A stretch of 64,000 bases of DNA from an uncultured Candidatus Saccharibacteria bacterium (GCA_938043965.1 CALIQQ010000002.1:1-64000), one strand, 5' to 3'. Positions 40,435-49,296 are shown, counted from the stretch's first letter. The notes: generated by a model not told the origin, from the letters alone. A program made the numbers and translations.

Positions 40435-41106
40435 ATGGGTAAACATTCCAAAGTACAATCGATCAAAAAAAGTCAATCGATTAAAACCTCAACTCTAAAT
40501 GAGCCTAGCCAGGTCTCAAAAAAGGAAACTGAAATCCTATTGAATTTGCTCGATGAGACTTTGCCACTTGATGGCGATGTTGTTGAATTCGGCTGCTATA
40601 AAGGTGACACCTCAATTTTATTTCAACGCCGCCTCGAACAATTTGCTCATTCGGCTTCGCGGAATGACACCCCAATTAAGCAACTTTGGCTTTACGATTC
40701 CTTTGCCGGCCTACCAGCTAAAACTAAAGAAGATAATAGCGTTGCTGGTGACCAATTTCAAGCCGGCGAATTATTTGTTTCTAAGCGTGAAGTGATTGAA
40801 AAATTTAAGCGCAGTGGCTTGAATCTCCCAAAAATCAAAAAAGCTTTTTTTGAAGAATTAGATGCCAAAAAAGATGTTCCAGCTAAAATCAGCTATGCTT
40901 TTCTTGATGGCGACCTCTATGAAAGCATTAAAACCAGCCTCAAGTTAGTCGAGAATTGCTTCGTGGCAAATGGTATTCTTATTGTTCATGACTACAACAA
41001 TCCCGAACTGCCGGGCAGTAGTCGCGCTGTCGACGAATGGCTGATGCTACATCCGAATAAACGCCTCGAAGTTAAAGAAACTCTTGCAATTATCCGCTAC
41101 ACGTAA
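40435..41106 (+). CDS. TylF/MycF-type SAM-dependent methyltransferase
   Basis: 223 residues. The SAM motif DGDVVEFGCYKGDTSILFQR is followed by LWLYDSFAGLPAKTKEDNSV, GELFVSKREVIEKFKRSG and ISYAFLDGDLYESIKTSLKL. Next come ENCFVANGILIVHDYNNPELPGSS and RAVDEWL. This series matches macrocin-O-methyltransferase (TylF) proteins, which methylate sugar hydroxyls. In this organism a surface glycan is a more likely substrate than an antibiotic. The ATG at 40435 is chosen over an upstream in-frame start because the -10 box lies just before it. It lies between the dnaK terminator and convergent uppP. Confidence 0.85.
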   Translation: MGKHSKVQSIKKSQSIKTSTLNEPSQVSKKETEILLNLLDETLPLDGDVVEFGCYKGDTSILFQRRLEQFAHSASRNDTPIKQLWLYDSFAGLPAKTKEDNSVAGDQFQAGELFVSKREVIEKFKRSGLNLPKIKKAFFEELDAKKDVPAKISYAFLDGDLYESIKTSLKLVENCFVANGILIVHDYNNPELPGSSRAVDEWLMLHPNKRLEVKETLAIIRYT

Positions 41107-41206
41107 GCACGAACTTACTTAGTATTTATGGCCGTATTACTTTAACACTTGCTTTAATGTTTACTTTAATACTTGCAGTCGCGCTATTTTAGCACTTTCA
41201 TCCGTT

Positions 41207-42016
41207 CTACTTTAAGCTTACGACTGCTAAAATCGCAATCGCTAAGACGATGCGGTAATAGCCGAAGAATTTTAAGGAATTTTTTCGCTCCAAGAATTTA
41301 ATCACAAATGTTAATGCGATCATTCCCGCTACGAATGCCACTAGATTTGATAGCACCAACATTCCAGCATTCTCTGAAATGTAAGCCCTAGACGAAGAGG
41401 AAACTAGTGATTTTAAGCACACTCCAACCATAATTGGAATTGAAGCCAGGAAAGAATAATTGGCTGCTGCTTTTGAATCCATCCCCATAAAGCGCCCAGC
41501 GATAATCGTTGAACCCGAGCGAGAAACTCCTGGCACTAAGGCTAAAGTTTGACAGAGACCAACCGCAAGCGCACGTGGAGCGGTTAGTTTATTTTCATCT
41601 TTGACCTCTGAAAGATGTGGTAATCTATCGACGATGACCATTAAGAAGCCAACCGCACCCATTGCAATTGCAATGGTGTAAATTGACGAGAAAAAGCCAT
41701 TCGATTCAATTACTTTAGATAGTAAAACTCCAATCGCTCCGGCCGGAATTGACGTCAAAAGCAAGTTGCGCGCCATCTTAACGTTATGTGCAACAAACAC
41801 ATCTTTTAAAATGCCAGCAATTCTTTTGCGGTAATACCAAAGCAGGGCGAACAATGTACCAAAGTTAATTAACTCCAAGAAAAAATGAAAATCTTCTGCC
41901 CGAGCTCCACCAGTTAAAAGTTGCTGGGTGATCTCCAAATGTCCCGACGATGACACTGGAATAAATTCGGTTGCGCCCTGCACCAACCCTAAAATAATTG
42001 ATTCAAAAATACTCAT
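41207..42016 (-). CDS. uppP: Undecaprenyl-diphosphatase (BacA/UppP)
   Basis: 269 residues with about eight helices. The active-site motifs are intact: LGLVQGATEFIPVSSSGHLE near the N-terminus and LVPGVSRSGSTIIAGRFMGM in the middle. The enzyme removes a phosphate from undecaprenyl diphosphate to recycle the carrier used for peptidoglycan and the exported glycan. The ATG at 42016 is chosen because TATAAT (minus strand) ends six bases upstream. The 100-base gap after the gene contains only short TTTAATACTTGC-like repeats. Confidence 0.95.
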   Translation of the reverse strand: MSIFESIILGLVQGATEFIPVSSSGHLEITQQLLTGGARAEDFHFFLELINFGTLFALLWYYRKRIAGILKDVFVAHNVKMARNLLLTSIPAGAIGVLLSKVIESNGFFSSIYTIAIAMGAVGFLMVIVDRLPHLSEVKDENKLTAPRALAVGLCQTLALVPGVSRSGSTIIAGRFMGMDSKAAANYSFLASIPIMVGVCLKSLVSSSSRAYISENAGMLVLSNLVAFVAGMIALTFVIKFLERKNSLKFFGYYRIVLAIAILAVVSLK

Positions 42017-42022
42017 AACCAC

Positions 42023-42028
42023 ATTATA
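42023..42028 (-). promoter_or_regulatory. -10 box for leaderless uppP
   Basis: On the minus strand TATAAT ends six bases before the uppP ATG at 42016, and no Shine-Dalgarno sequence is present. Confidence 0.55.
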
Positions 42029-42141
42029 CTCTTTTTATTTTTTTAATGCTAATATCGCGACCCTTTACTTTTTAAAGAAACGGTGTATAATATAGAAAAA
42101 GAATATCAAGTAACTTATTTTTAATGTAAAGGGAAATTTTA

Positions 42142-42525
42142 ATGCCGATTATCAAATCTGCTAAAAAAGCTGCTCGTCAAGCTGAAAAACGTACAGCTCA
42201 TAACGTTGAAATTAAGAAAGCTATCAAAGCTGCTCTTAAAGCGTTCAAACTAAATCCAACCGCAGCAAATGCTTCAAAAGCACAATCAGAATATGATAAA
42301 GCTGCTAAAAAAGGCCTAATTAAGAAAAATACTGCTAGCCGCCGTAAAGCTAACCTTGCTAAAATTGCAAAAGCTGCCGGCACCAAGGTTGCTCCTAAAG
42401 CTAAAACTGAAGCAGCTCCAAAGGCCGAGACTTCAGCTAAAAAAACCGCTGCTAAAACCGCTACTAAAGCTCCAGCTAAAAAGCCTGCCACAAAAAAGGC
42501 TCCAGCTAAAAAAGCAGCTAAATAA
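42142..42525 (+). CDS. rpsT: 30S ribosomal protein bS20 with Lys/Ala-rich tail
   Basis: 127 residues against the usual 85-90. The bS20 core is clear: MPIIKSAKKAARQAEKRTAH, NVEIKKAIKAALKAF and YDKAAKKGLIKKNTASRRKA. A tail of about 45 residues follows, made of repeated K-A-P-A-K-K-like units (TKAPAKKPATKKAPAKKAAK), like eukaryotic histone H1 tails. bS20 binds 16S rRNA in the 30S body. The tail should be disordered and very basic. AAAGGG lies ahead of the ATG, a TATAAT lies about 50 bases upstream, and a terminator follows. Confidence 0.94.
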   Translation: MPIIKSAKKAARQAEKRTAHNVEIKKAIKAALKAFKLNPTAANASKAQSEYDKAAKKGLIKKNTASRRKANLAKIAKAAGTKVAPKAKTEAAPKAETSAKKTAAKTATKAPAKKPATKKAPAKKAAK

Positions 42526-42539
42526 TTAGCTTAAACTAA

Positions 42540-42571
42540 AATAATCCGGACTAATGTTTCGGATTATTTTT
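42540..42571 (+). terminator. Intrinsic terminator of rpsT
   Basis: AATAATCCG pairs with CGGATTATT, followed by TTT. Confidence 0.85.
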
Positions 42572-42585
42572 ACTCCCTAATCTGT

Positions 42586-42591
42586 TATAAT
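42586..42591 (+). promoter_or_regulatory. -10 box for leaderless mutM
   Basis: TATAAT lies six bases before the ATG at 42598. No ribosome site is present. Confidence 0.55.
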
Positions 42592-42597
42592 ATAATT

Positions 42598-43497
42598 ATG
42601 CCAGAATTACCAGAAGTTGAAACTATCCGCCGCGGGCTCACCCAGTTTATTAAAAATGTCCGCATTAAAAAAGTCACAATCCTTTGTGAAAAATCTTTTG
42701 TTGGCCCAAAGTCCCTTGTTGAGAATCAGGAAATCATATCGATTTCACGTCGCGGAAAAGCTCTTTTAATAGGGCTTAAAAATGGCATCACTATGCTAAT
42801 CCACCTTCGTATGACCGGTCAACTAATTTATCGTGGCGAAGATACCGCAGCTCTCAATCTCCTCTCTAGTGGCCAGTTGAAGGAGGATAAAGTTTTTGCC
42901 GGTGGTCACCCTACCGACTCCTTTTTTACCGCTCTTCCAAACCAGCAGACGCGAGTAATTTTTGAGCTTGAAAACGGTCAACTTTTCTTTAACGATCAGC
43001 GTAAGTTTGGTCTTGTTAAAATACTCGAAACTGCAAAAATATCAGAAGATGCCTTCTTGAAAAAACTAGCAAAAGAGCCGTGGGATTTATCGCCCGCAGA
43101 ATTTAAAGCCAATTTAATGCGTCACAAGTCTCAACCCATAAAAGCCACCATTTTAGATCAAACCGTCATCGCCGGTGTCGGTAATATCTATGCCGACGAG
43201 GCCCTCTTCTATGCTAAAATTCACCCTAAGCGCCTCACTTCTAGTTTAAGTGACTCCGAAATAGAAGAGCTTCTTATTGGCGCTCAAACTACTATGCAAA
43301 AAAGTATTGATGCTGGTGGTAGTACTATGCGCAATTATGTTAAAGCTGACGGCTCGAAAGGGGATTATTTAAAACTTTTTGCTAAAGTTTTTGGTCGTAC
43401 AGGTGAGCCTTGCACCGAATGTGGTACTGAAATTATTAAAATTCGCGTAGCCGGCCGCGGCACCCACCTCTGTCCGCGCTGCCAGAAAGAGTTTTAA
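42598..43497 (+). CDS. mutM: Formamidopyrimidine-DNA glycosylase
   Basis: 299 residues. MPELPEVETIRRGL carries the catalytic Pro2 and Glu3. LIHLRMTGQL and FNDQRKFG follow, then the helix-two-turn-helix region VIAGVGNIYADEALF. The C-terminal zinc finger has cysteines in PCTECG and HLCPRCQ. The enzyme excises oxidised purines such as 8-oxoguanine and nicks the strand. An insert of roughly 25-30 residues after the first domain (around 82-112) makes it slightly long. Its stop overlaps the next start (TAATG). Confidence 0.96.
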   Translation: MPELPEVETIRRGLTQFIKNVRIKKVTILCEKSFVGPKSLVENQEIISISRRGKALLIGLKNGITMLIHLRMTGQLIYRGEDTAALNLLSSGQLKEDKVFAGGHPTDSFFTALPNQQTRVIFELENGQLFFNDQRKFGLVKILETAKISEDAFLKKLAKEPWDLSPAEFKANLMRHKSQPIKATILDQTVIAGVGNIYADEALFYAKIHPKRLTSSLSDSEIEELLIGAQTTMQKSIDAGGSTMRNYVKADGSKGDYLKLFAKVFGRTGEPCTECGTEIIKIRVAGRGTHLCPRCQKEF

Positions 43498-44123
43498 TGT
43501 TGCATATTTATTATGGTGATGATCGCGCCAAATCTGAAGCACTCGCTAAAAAGACTCTTGGCCAAAACTATGAAGTTGTCGATGCTGAGGGGCTTGAACT
43601 TACCGACCTCCCCACTATTTTTATGGGAACATCACTTTTTGATACTGGCTCACGCAAGATTCTTTTGAAAGGTTTGGCTGAGCAAAAAGCCCTTTTTGAC
43701 GAGCTTGAAAAATACCTCGATACACCTCATGAAATAGTAATTTTGGAAACTAAAATTGACGGTAAATGGGGCAGTTTTAAGAAGCTAAAAAAGGCTGACC
43801 ACATCGAGATTGTTGAAAATAAAATTCCTGATGATCCTAAAAAGCGTTGGCTAGCCTTCAATATCTACGATTTAGCTCTCAAAAATCCAGAGGAGGCAGT
43901 TAAGATGTTGCGTGCTCATCAGGACACAGAGGATCCTTACGCCATGATTGGTGCTTGGGCTACCAGCGCCATCAAAAATCTAAAATCCGCCCCAACTTCA
44001 AAGCATAATCGCACTATTATAAAGCAGCTTGCCACCATCGACCACCTCTTAAAATCAACCAAGTTTTCCGAATCGCCTTGGCCGGTTCTAGAAAGTTTCC
44101 TGCTTCGACTCAAGACCTTCTAA
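43497..44123 (+). CDS. DNA polymerase III delta subunit-like protein (HolA-like)
   Basis: 208 residues against about 330-340 for normal HolA. The N-terminus MLHIYYGDDRAKSEALAKK, the VDAEGLELTDLPTIFMGTSL segment and the middle LDTPHEIVILETKIDGKWGS match the first domain of the clamp-loader delta subunit. NIYDLALKNPEEAVKMLRAH and DPYAMIGAWATSAIKNL match the helical lid. The protein appears reduced but follows the delta plan. It would open the sliding clamp. It is coupled to mutM by TAATG. A second full-length holA may exist elsewhere. Confidence 0.75.
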   Translation: MLHIYYGDDRAKSEALAKKTLGQNYEVVDAEGLELTDLPTIFMGTSLFDTGSRKILLKGLAEQKALFDELEKYLDTPHEIVILETKIDGKWGSFKKLKKADHIEIVENKIPDDPKKRWLAFNIYDLALKNPEEAVKMLRAHQDTEDPYAMIGAWATSAIKNLKSAPTSKHNRTIIKQLATIDHLLKSTKFSESPWPVLESFLLRLKTF

Positions 44124-44228
44124 TTTCTAATTATGATATCTTGCCTAAAACTCTCACCATTTAATATGTTTTTCTTGCAAAAATCTTGATATTATGCTAA
44201 TGTTTAAGTATAAAAGGTCAAAATAAAC

Positions 44229-46313
44229 ATGCCAACAGATAATAATGATAGAACTACTCTTGGCGCCACCAACTCACCAGTTAAGACTGATGGGGGTGTC
44301 CAATCGATTGCCGAGCAGCTCGGTAACGTGCCCAAGAAAATTGCCGAAAAAATTAAATCGTCCAACAATATTTTGGTCGCACTTAGCCGTGACCCAAATG
44401 TTGATGAAATTAGCGCCGCTATCGGCTTAACGATGATTTTAAATAAACTCGGCAAGCATGTGACGGCCATCTATTCTGGCGAAACGCCAAATACGCTCGA
44501 ATTCTTAAAGCCTGAGCAAACTTTTGAAAAAAATACGAACTCATTGCAAGATTTTATTATTGCACTGCATAAGGACAAGGCCGACCACCTTCGCTATAAA
44601 ATTGAAGGCGACTATGTCAAGGTCTATATCACCCCTTATAAGACCACAATTTCTCAAACTGATTTTGAATTTTCGCAGGGTGATTTTAACGTCGATCTCG
44701 TTATTTCCATAGATGTCGAAACTGCCGAATCACTCGACGGTGCTCTCTCGGAATATGGCCGCATTATGCATGATGCCACCGCAGTTAACATTACCACCAA
44801 CCAGGCCGGCCGTTTTGCTGAACTCGAATGGAGCGACCCCTCCGAGTCCTCTGTCTGTGAGATGATTGTCATTTTGTCTGGCTATCTTGATCAAACCGAA
44901 TTTGATCAGCCAACTGCTACTGCGCTATTGACCGGTATTGTCTCCGCCACTGATCGCTTTAGTAATGCCCGCACCACCTCTGAAACTATGCAGGTCTCCT
45001 CGCGCCTAATGCAGGCCGGCGCCGATCAACAACTAATTTCTAGTAACATCATGCAGCCAACTACTCCAACTCCAGCCGATACCATACCAACTTCATCGGA
45101 CGCTTCGCTCGCTTCACCCGCTCCAACTTCATCGGACGCTTCGCTCACTCCATCAGCTTCACCTGAGGCTACTTTGACCCCAGACAATGCCAACTCTACC
45201 GATCATAATTCGGCTGAACCTCAGCCAACTGCGCCGGCTGCTACTCTAGAGCCACTAATCCCAGCTCCGTCCCTTATGTCTGATGAGTCAGCACCAAGCT
45301 TGCCCGAAATTTCACCAAGCTCACCTAATATGGCGCCAAATTCGCCCGATCCAGCTCTGGTCTCACTTGAGCAAGTTGTTGCGCCACAAAGTCCAACCAC
45401 AGCCGGCATGCCACCCGCTCTTGCCAATGAGCTCGCCGCTGTCACCCCAAATCCAGTTCCAACTCCAACTCCAACTCCAACTCCAGCCCAAGCTCCAACT
45501 GAAGCTCCGATCTCGGCGTCAGCCCCAACTCCAATCCAAACCCCAGCCCCAGCTGAAGCAGTCACTCCGACTCCATCTGTCACCCCAGCTCCAATGGCCA
45601 CCCCCGAAATCCCAACCCCGGTCTCTTCGCCGCTACCGTCAATTATCTCACAAGGTGGTGTTATTGCTCAGAATGTCGTCGAGCCAGTCCCTCCTACTCC
45701 AGATTATGGCGCAATGATCGACCAGGCTTTGATGGGCGAACTGCAGGCCACTCAAAACCCTGCCGCCCTTGTCGCTCCATCTGCTCCTGCCAGAATTGAT
45801 GACCCGACAATTCCAGAGATTCAATTTACGGCTCCTCTAGAGACTCAAACTCCAACTGAAGCTCCGATCTCGGCACCAGCCTCAGTCTCAGCTCCAGCTG
45901 TTATTCCAACCCCAGCAGTATCCCCAACCCCAAATCCAATCCCAACCCCAACCCCAACCTCAACCCAAGCTTCAACTGAATCCCCAGTCCAACCTCAAAT
46001 CACTCAGCCAATCGACTCAGCTCAACCAGCTCAAGTAACTCAGCCAGATGCTATTCTACCGGAGCTTCCACCAGCTCCAGCACCAGCTATCGACACTTCA
46101 GCTAGTTTAATGCCTCCGCTCCTACCAGAAATTCCAACCCCAGCAGTATCACCAGCCCCAACCCCAACCCCAACTCCAAATCCAACTCCAGTTCCAACCC
46201 AAGTTCCAATTCCATCCCCAGCAGCACCAACATCATCAGCCCCATCCCCAGTACCCGAAACTCCAACTTCCTCGATTCTTGACCCGAGCGCCTTCCAAAT
46301 CCCTAACGCTTAA
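44229..46313 (+). CDS. Degenerate DHH phosphoesterase-like protein with a long proline-rich tail
   Basis: 694 residues. Residues about 20-280 follow the NrnA/DHH-DHHA1 plan: NNILVALSRDPNVDEISAAI, DLVISIDVETAESLDGAL, ATALLTGIVSATDRFSNART and SSRLMQAGADQQLIS. The metal ligands are lost, however. The first motif (H-x-N-P-D-G-D) reads RDPNVDE, and the DHH triad reads NIT. Catalysis by the usual mechanism is therefore unlikely. Residues about 285-694 are a low-complexity Pro/Ala/Thr/Ser region with many PTPTP and APAP runs, which needs EF-P for translation. It is cytoplasmic unless exported by an unseen route. It may bind a nucleotide or protein. Confidence 0.8.
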   Translation: MPTDNNDRTTLGATNSPVKTDGGVQSIAEQLGNVPKKIAEKIKSSNNILVALSRDPNVDEISAAIGLTMILNKLGKHVTAIYSGETPNTLEFLKPEQTFEKNTNSLQDFIIALHKDKADHLRYKIEGDYVKVYITPYKTTISQTDFEFSQGDFNVDLVISIDVETAESLDGALSEYGRIMHDATAVNITTNQAGRFAELEWSDPSESSVCEMIVILSGYLDQTEFDQPTATALLTGIVSATDRFSNARTTSETMQVSSRLMQAGADQQLISSNIMQPTTPTPADTIPTSSDASLASPAPTSSDASLTPSASPEATLTPDNANSTDHNSAEPQPTAPAATLEPLIPAPSLMSDESAPSLPEISPSSPNMAPNSPDPALVSLEQVVAPQSPTTAGMPPALANELAAVTPNPVPTPTPTPTPAQAPTEAPISASAPTPIQTPAPAEAVTPTPSVTPAPMATPEIPTPVSSPLPSIISQGGVIAQNVVEPVPPTPDYGAMIDQALMGELQATQNPAALVAPSAPARIDDPTIPEIQFTAPLETQTPTEAPISAPASVSAPAVIPTPAVSPTPNPIPTPTPTSTQASTESPVQPQITQPIDSAQPAQVTQPDAILPELPPAPAPAIDTSASLMPPLLPEIPTPAVSPAPTPTPTPNPTPVPTQVPIPSPAAPTSSAPSPVPETPTSSILDPSAFQIPNA

Positions 46314-46373
46314 CCTAGTACCCACCCTTACTTATTTGCCTAAAATAAGTTAAAATAGTATCCAGGATAAGAT

Positions 46374-47024
46374 ATGGAAGAAATTATTTTGATTGATAAG
46401 CCAGCCGGACTTTCTAGTTTTGGCGTGGTTGCTCGGGTCCGTCGTAAACTTCGCGACCGAGAAGGTAAAAAGGTCAAGGTTGGTCACACCGGCACTCTTG
46501 ATCCCTTTGCTACTGGGCTCCTCATCTTATTGGCCGGCACCGCCACGAAACGCTCGGACGAATTTTTAAAAAAAGATAAGGAATATGAAGCCACAGTCCA
46601 TCTCGGTAAAACCAGTACTACCGGCGACATTGAGGGTGAAATCACAGAAACTTCTAAAAAAGTTCCCGACCTAAAATCTGTTGAAGCAGCCTGTAAAAAA
46701 TTAACCGGCCGTATTGAACAAACCGTCCCCATCTATTCTGCCGTTAAAATCAACGGTGAACGGGCCTATAAAATCGCTCGCAAGGGCCAAACCGTCACCA
46801 TGCCAACTCGCACAGTCACTATTTATAGTCTCGATATCCTCGATTACACTTACCCAGAACTAAAAATTCGCACCACAGTCTCTAGTGGCACTTACATTCG
46901 CACCCTTGGCGAAGATCTCGGTAAAATACTTGGTACTGGCGCTTATCTCACCTCCCTCAGGCGCACTAAAATCGCCGACTACTCGGTCGATGATGCCTTG
47001 AAATTAGACGATTATATGGTATAG
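46374..47024 (+). CDS. truB: tRNA pseudouridine-55 synthase
   Basis: 216 residues, lacking the C-terminal PUA domain seen in longer TruB proteins. ILIDKPAGLSSFGVVARVRR, then VGHTGTLDPFATGLLILLAG (catalytic Asp in GTLDP), YEATVHLGKTSTTGDIEGEI, QTVPIYSAVKINGERAYKIA and SSGTYIRTLGEDLG are all diagnostic. It makes pseudouridine 55 in the T loop of tRNAs. Both tRNAs in this window have TTC there. CAGGA lies about 12 bases before the ATG. It is eight bases upstream of the dus gene, but that gene has its own -10 box. Confidence 0.95.
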   Translation: MEEIILIDKPAGLSSFGVVARVRRKLRDREGKKVKVGHTGTLDPFATGLLILLAGTATKRSDEFLKKDKEYEATVHLGKTSTTGDIEGEITETSKKVPDLKSVEAACKKLTGRIEQTVPIYSAVKINGERAYKIARKGQTVTMPTRTVTIYSLDILDYTYPELKIRTTVSSGTYIRTLGEDLGKILGTGAYLTSLRRTKIADYSVDDALKLDDYMV

Positions 47025-47025
47025 T
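47020..47025 (+). promoter_or_regulatory. -10 box for leaderless dus
   Basis: TATAGT overlaps the truB stop and lies seven bases before the ATG at 47033. Confidence 0.45.
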
Positions 47026-47032
47026 ATAGAAT

Positions 47033-47992
47033 ATGATTTGGAACGAGCTAAAGAAACCTTTTACCATTCTGGCGCCAATGGAAGGTGTTACGGATTGTGT
47101 TTTTCGTTCTGTGGTTAATCGTGCCGGCCGCCCCGACCTCTTTTTTACAGAATTCACCAATGTCTCTAGCTACGCTTCCGAGCGCGGTCGTCATGATGCG
47201 CTTGAGCGCCTTACCGTTAAACCAGAAGATAAGCCGATTATTGCTCAAATTTGGGGCAAAAATCCCGCTCATTTCGGCGAACTCGCCAAACAGCTTGAAT
47301 CGCTAGGTTTTTCTGGTCTCGATTTAAACTTTGGCTGCCCGGATCGCCATGTCAATAAAGCTGGTGGTGGTGCCGCCATGATTCGCACGCCTGAACTTGC
47401 GGTTGAATGTATTAAACAAGCTAAAGCCAACGCTAGTCTCCCAGTTTCTGTCAAGACTCGCCTCGGTTTTACCTACACTGATGAATATAAAGCTTGGCTG
47501 AAACTTCTACTTGAGCAAGATCTAGCCGCCCTGACTGTCCATCTTCGCACTCGCAAAGAGATGTCTAAAGTTCCAGCTCACTATGAGCTCATCCCAGAGA
47601 TTATTCAGCTCCGCGCTCGCATCTCTCCCTCCACAAAACTTATTATCAACGGTGACATTAAGAATCAACGCCAAATTTCTGAGCTCAGCCAATCTTATCC
47701 TGAGGTTGATGGTTTCATGATTGGCCGCGGCATTTTTCAAAATCCCTACTGCTTCACTAATCATACGCCTGCAAAAGATGATTTATTAACGCTATTTCGC
47801 TATCATCTCGATCAATATGATGCCCGCACGAAAGAGATTGAACACTATCCTTATGAACCACTCAAACGCTTCTTTAAGATCTATATTAATTCCTTCGACG
47901 GTGCCTCTGATCTTCGAGTGAAATTAATGGATTGCAAAAACACCGCCGAACTGCGCCAAGTCCTAGATGACTATGAACAGGCTCAAAAATAA
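47033..47992 (+). CDS. tRNA-dihydrouridine synthase (Dus family)
   Basis: 319 residues. The FMN barrel begins FTILAPMEGVTDCVFRSVV, with LFFTEFTNVSS next. The catalytic-Cys region is LDLNFGCPDRHVNKAGGGAA. PVSVKTRLGF, ALTVHLRTRKEM and GFMIGRGIFQNPYCF follow. The enzyme reduces uridines in the tRNA D loop with NADPH. It is similar in length to DusB. The exact target position cannot be told. It is clustered with truB, another tRNA modifier. Confidence 0.93.
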   Translation: MIWNELKKPFTILAPMEGVTDCVFRSVVNRAGRPDLFFTEFTNVSSYASERGRHDALERLTVKPEDKPIIAQIWGKNPAHFGELAKQLESLGFSGLDLNFGCPDRHVNKAGGGAAMIRTPELAVECIKQAKANASLPVSVKTRLGFTYTDEYKAWLKLLLEQDLAALTVHLRTRKEMSKVPAHYELIPEIIQLRARISPSTKLIINGDIKNQRQISELSQSYPEVDGFMIGRGIFQNPYCFTNHTPAKDDLLTLFRYHLDQYDARTKEIEHYPYEPLKRFFKIYINSFDGASDLRVKLMDCKNTAELRQVLDDYEQAQK

Positions 47993-48057
47993 AACAGCCC
48001 GCTAAAGTTAAAGCATTGTCGTCAGTTAACATTCTTGATTTTTCCACAACCAAGTGC

Positions 48058-48063
48058 TATAAT
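48058..48063 (+). promoter_or_regulatory. -10 box for leaderless rpsO
   Basis: TATAAT with an upstream TG (TGCTATAAT) lies seven bases before the ATG at 48071. Confidence 0.55.
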
Positions 48064-48070
48064 ATAAGAT

Positions 48071-48337
48071 ATGATTACCAAAGAGAATAAAGAGAAAGCT
48101 ATTGCAAAAACCGCACGTAGCCAGAAAGATGTTGGTTCTCCAGAAGTTCAGGTTTCAATTCTCACTGAGAGAATTAAAGAAGTTACTGAACACGTGAAGA
48201 CCCACAAACACGATTTCATGGCTCGCCGCGGTCTCATGCAAATGGTTGGTCGTCGCAAACGCCTCTTGAAGTACCTCGAGAAAACTAATTTCGAGCTCTA
48301 CAAGGAAACGGTTGCTAAGCTCGGTCTCCGTAAATAG
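48071..48337 (+). CDS. rpsO: 30S ribosomal protein uS15
   Basis: 88 residues, normal length. DVGSPEVQVSILTERIKEVT, EHVKTHKHDFMARRGLMQMV and GRRKRLLKYLEKTNFELYKE match uS15 throughout. It binds the 16S central domain early in assembly. The predicted mRNA is leaderless, which would remove the autoregulatory leader pseudoknot known from E. coli rpsO. It has its own terminator. Confidence 0.97.
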   Translation: MITKENKEKAIAKTARSQKDVGSPEVQVSILTERIKEVTEHVKTHKHDFMARRGLMQMVGRRKRLLKYLEKTNFELYKETVAKLGLRK

Positions 48338-48393
48338 CTCTCGATTATAACCATTGGCTCGGTTTTGAACTTAATTTCAAACTTGGCTACATG

Positions 48394-48424
48394 AAAAAAT
48401 CTCTGCTAAACGCAGAGATTTTTG
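48394..48424 (+). terminator. Intrinsic terminator of rpsO
   Basis: AAATCTCTGC pairs with GCAGAGATTT around TAAAC, with flanking A and T runs. Confidence 0.88.
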
Positions 48425-48447
48425 TTTCACTTAAAAAGCTATAGGAA

Positions 48448-48482
48448 AATCGTAAACATAAAAAATATCGTAAACATAAAAA
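48448..48482. repeat. Two direct copies of a 17-bp A-rich unit
   Basis: ATCGTAAACATAAAAAA occurs twice, one base apart, between the rpsO terminator and a GC-rich dyad (CCCCCGCCTTACGCGAGGG). Confidence 0.6.
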
Positions 48483-48522
48483 AATCCCCCGCCTTACGCG
48501 AGGGAAATGATTGCGGTGGTTG

Positions 48523-48566
<44 letters not shown>

Positions 48567-48583
48567 TCGCCTACTCGACTAGT

Positions 48584-49279
48584 TTAACTCGAAAGACAGC
48601 TAGTGTTTTTTATAACGCAAGCCTCTTCGAAATCTCTAGTCTGCACAAGTTGTTCGTCAATTTCATGCATTTTTTTCGACATCTCCATTAGAGATTTTTT
48701 AGTCTCTGGAGACACATTCTCATGAGATGTCTTATAGACAAGCTTATGTTCAATTGATGCCCAAGCATCCATCAAGCTTGTCCTTATTTGAATTTCGACC
48801 GGTATAACCCTCTCCTCTAACGGGATGTTTTTGTTCCCATTGACCGTCACATTGACGATGAGGTGAAGGCTTCTATAGCCACTACCTTTTGGGTTGGTGA
48901 CATAATCTTTTATGCGTTTTACCTCAATGTCCTCGTCCGCAATAAGATCATTGCAAACCTTCTGTATGTCATCAAGATAATAGACGATGATACGCACACC
49001 AGCCAAATCTAGTATGCTCCTATCTATGAACTCTATATTTGGCGATCTGTCACAGCAATCAAAAGCTTTCTTGAATTCTTTTGCTTTTCTGCTGCACTTC
49101 TCTAGCGTAGATTCGAGTGTCTTCATTCTTCCGCTGATGCGCTTAATACAGTCGCGCTCGCCGTCAATCTCGTATCTAGCCTGGATATTCTCTATCTTAG
49201 CCAACACTACATTAAGTCCGCACTTTCTAGCGGCAGACAGTCTAGCGAAATCTAAACTAAGTTTTTCTAAAGTACCCAT
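48584..49279 (-). CDS. Small alarmone synthetase (RelA/SpoT domain only)
   Basis: 231 residues. The synthetase core is present: DRSILDLAGVRIIVYYLDDI, VKRIKDYVTNPKGSGYRSLH, VIPVEIQIRTSLMDAWASIE and HKLVYK. No HD hydrolase, TGS or ACT domain is present, so it fits RelQ/RelP-type stand-alone synthetases. These make (p)ppGpp from ATP and GTP/GDP. An N-terminal helical stretch and a C-terminal helical tail (MSKKMHEIDEQLVQTRDFEE) frame the core. GGAGGTG lies six bases before the ATG. A 20-base palindrome lies just upstream, and its own promoter is near 49400. Confidence 0.9.
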   Translation of the reverse strand: MGTLEKLSLDFARLSAARKCGLNVVLAKIENIQARYEIDGERDCIKRISGRMKTLESTLEKCSRKAKEFKKAFDCCDRSPNIEFIDRSILDLAGVRIIVYYLDDIQKVCNDLIADEDIEVKRIKDYVTNPKGSGYRSLHLIVNVTVNGNKNIPLEERVIPVEIQIRTSLMDAWASIEHKLVYKTSHENVSPETKKSLMEMSKKMHEIDEQLVQTRDFEEACVIKNTSCLSS

Positions 49280-49296
49280 TTTGCACCTCCACTAAA

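Noticed and set aside
45221..45601. Long minus-strand frame of Gly/Ala/Val repeats
   Set aside because: It is the complement of the proline-rich tail of the 44229 protein. Its low complexity and lack of a start signal explain it fully.
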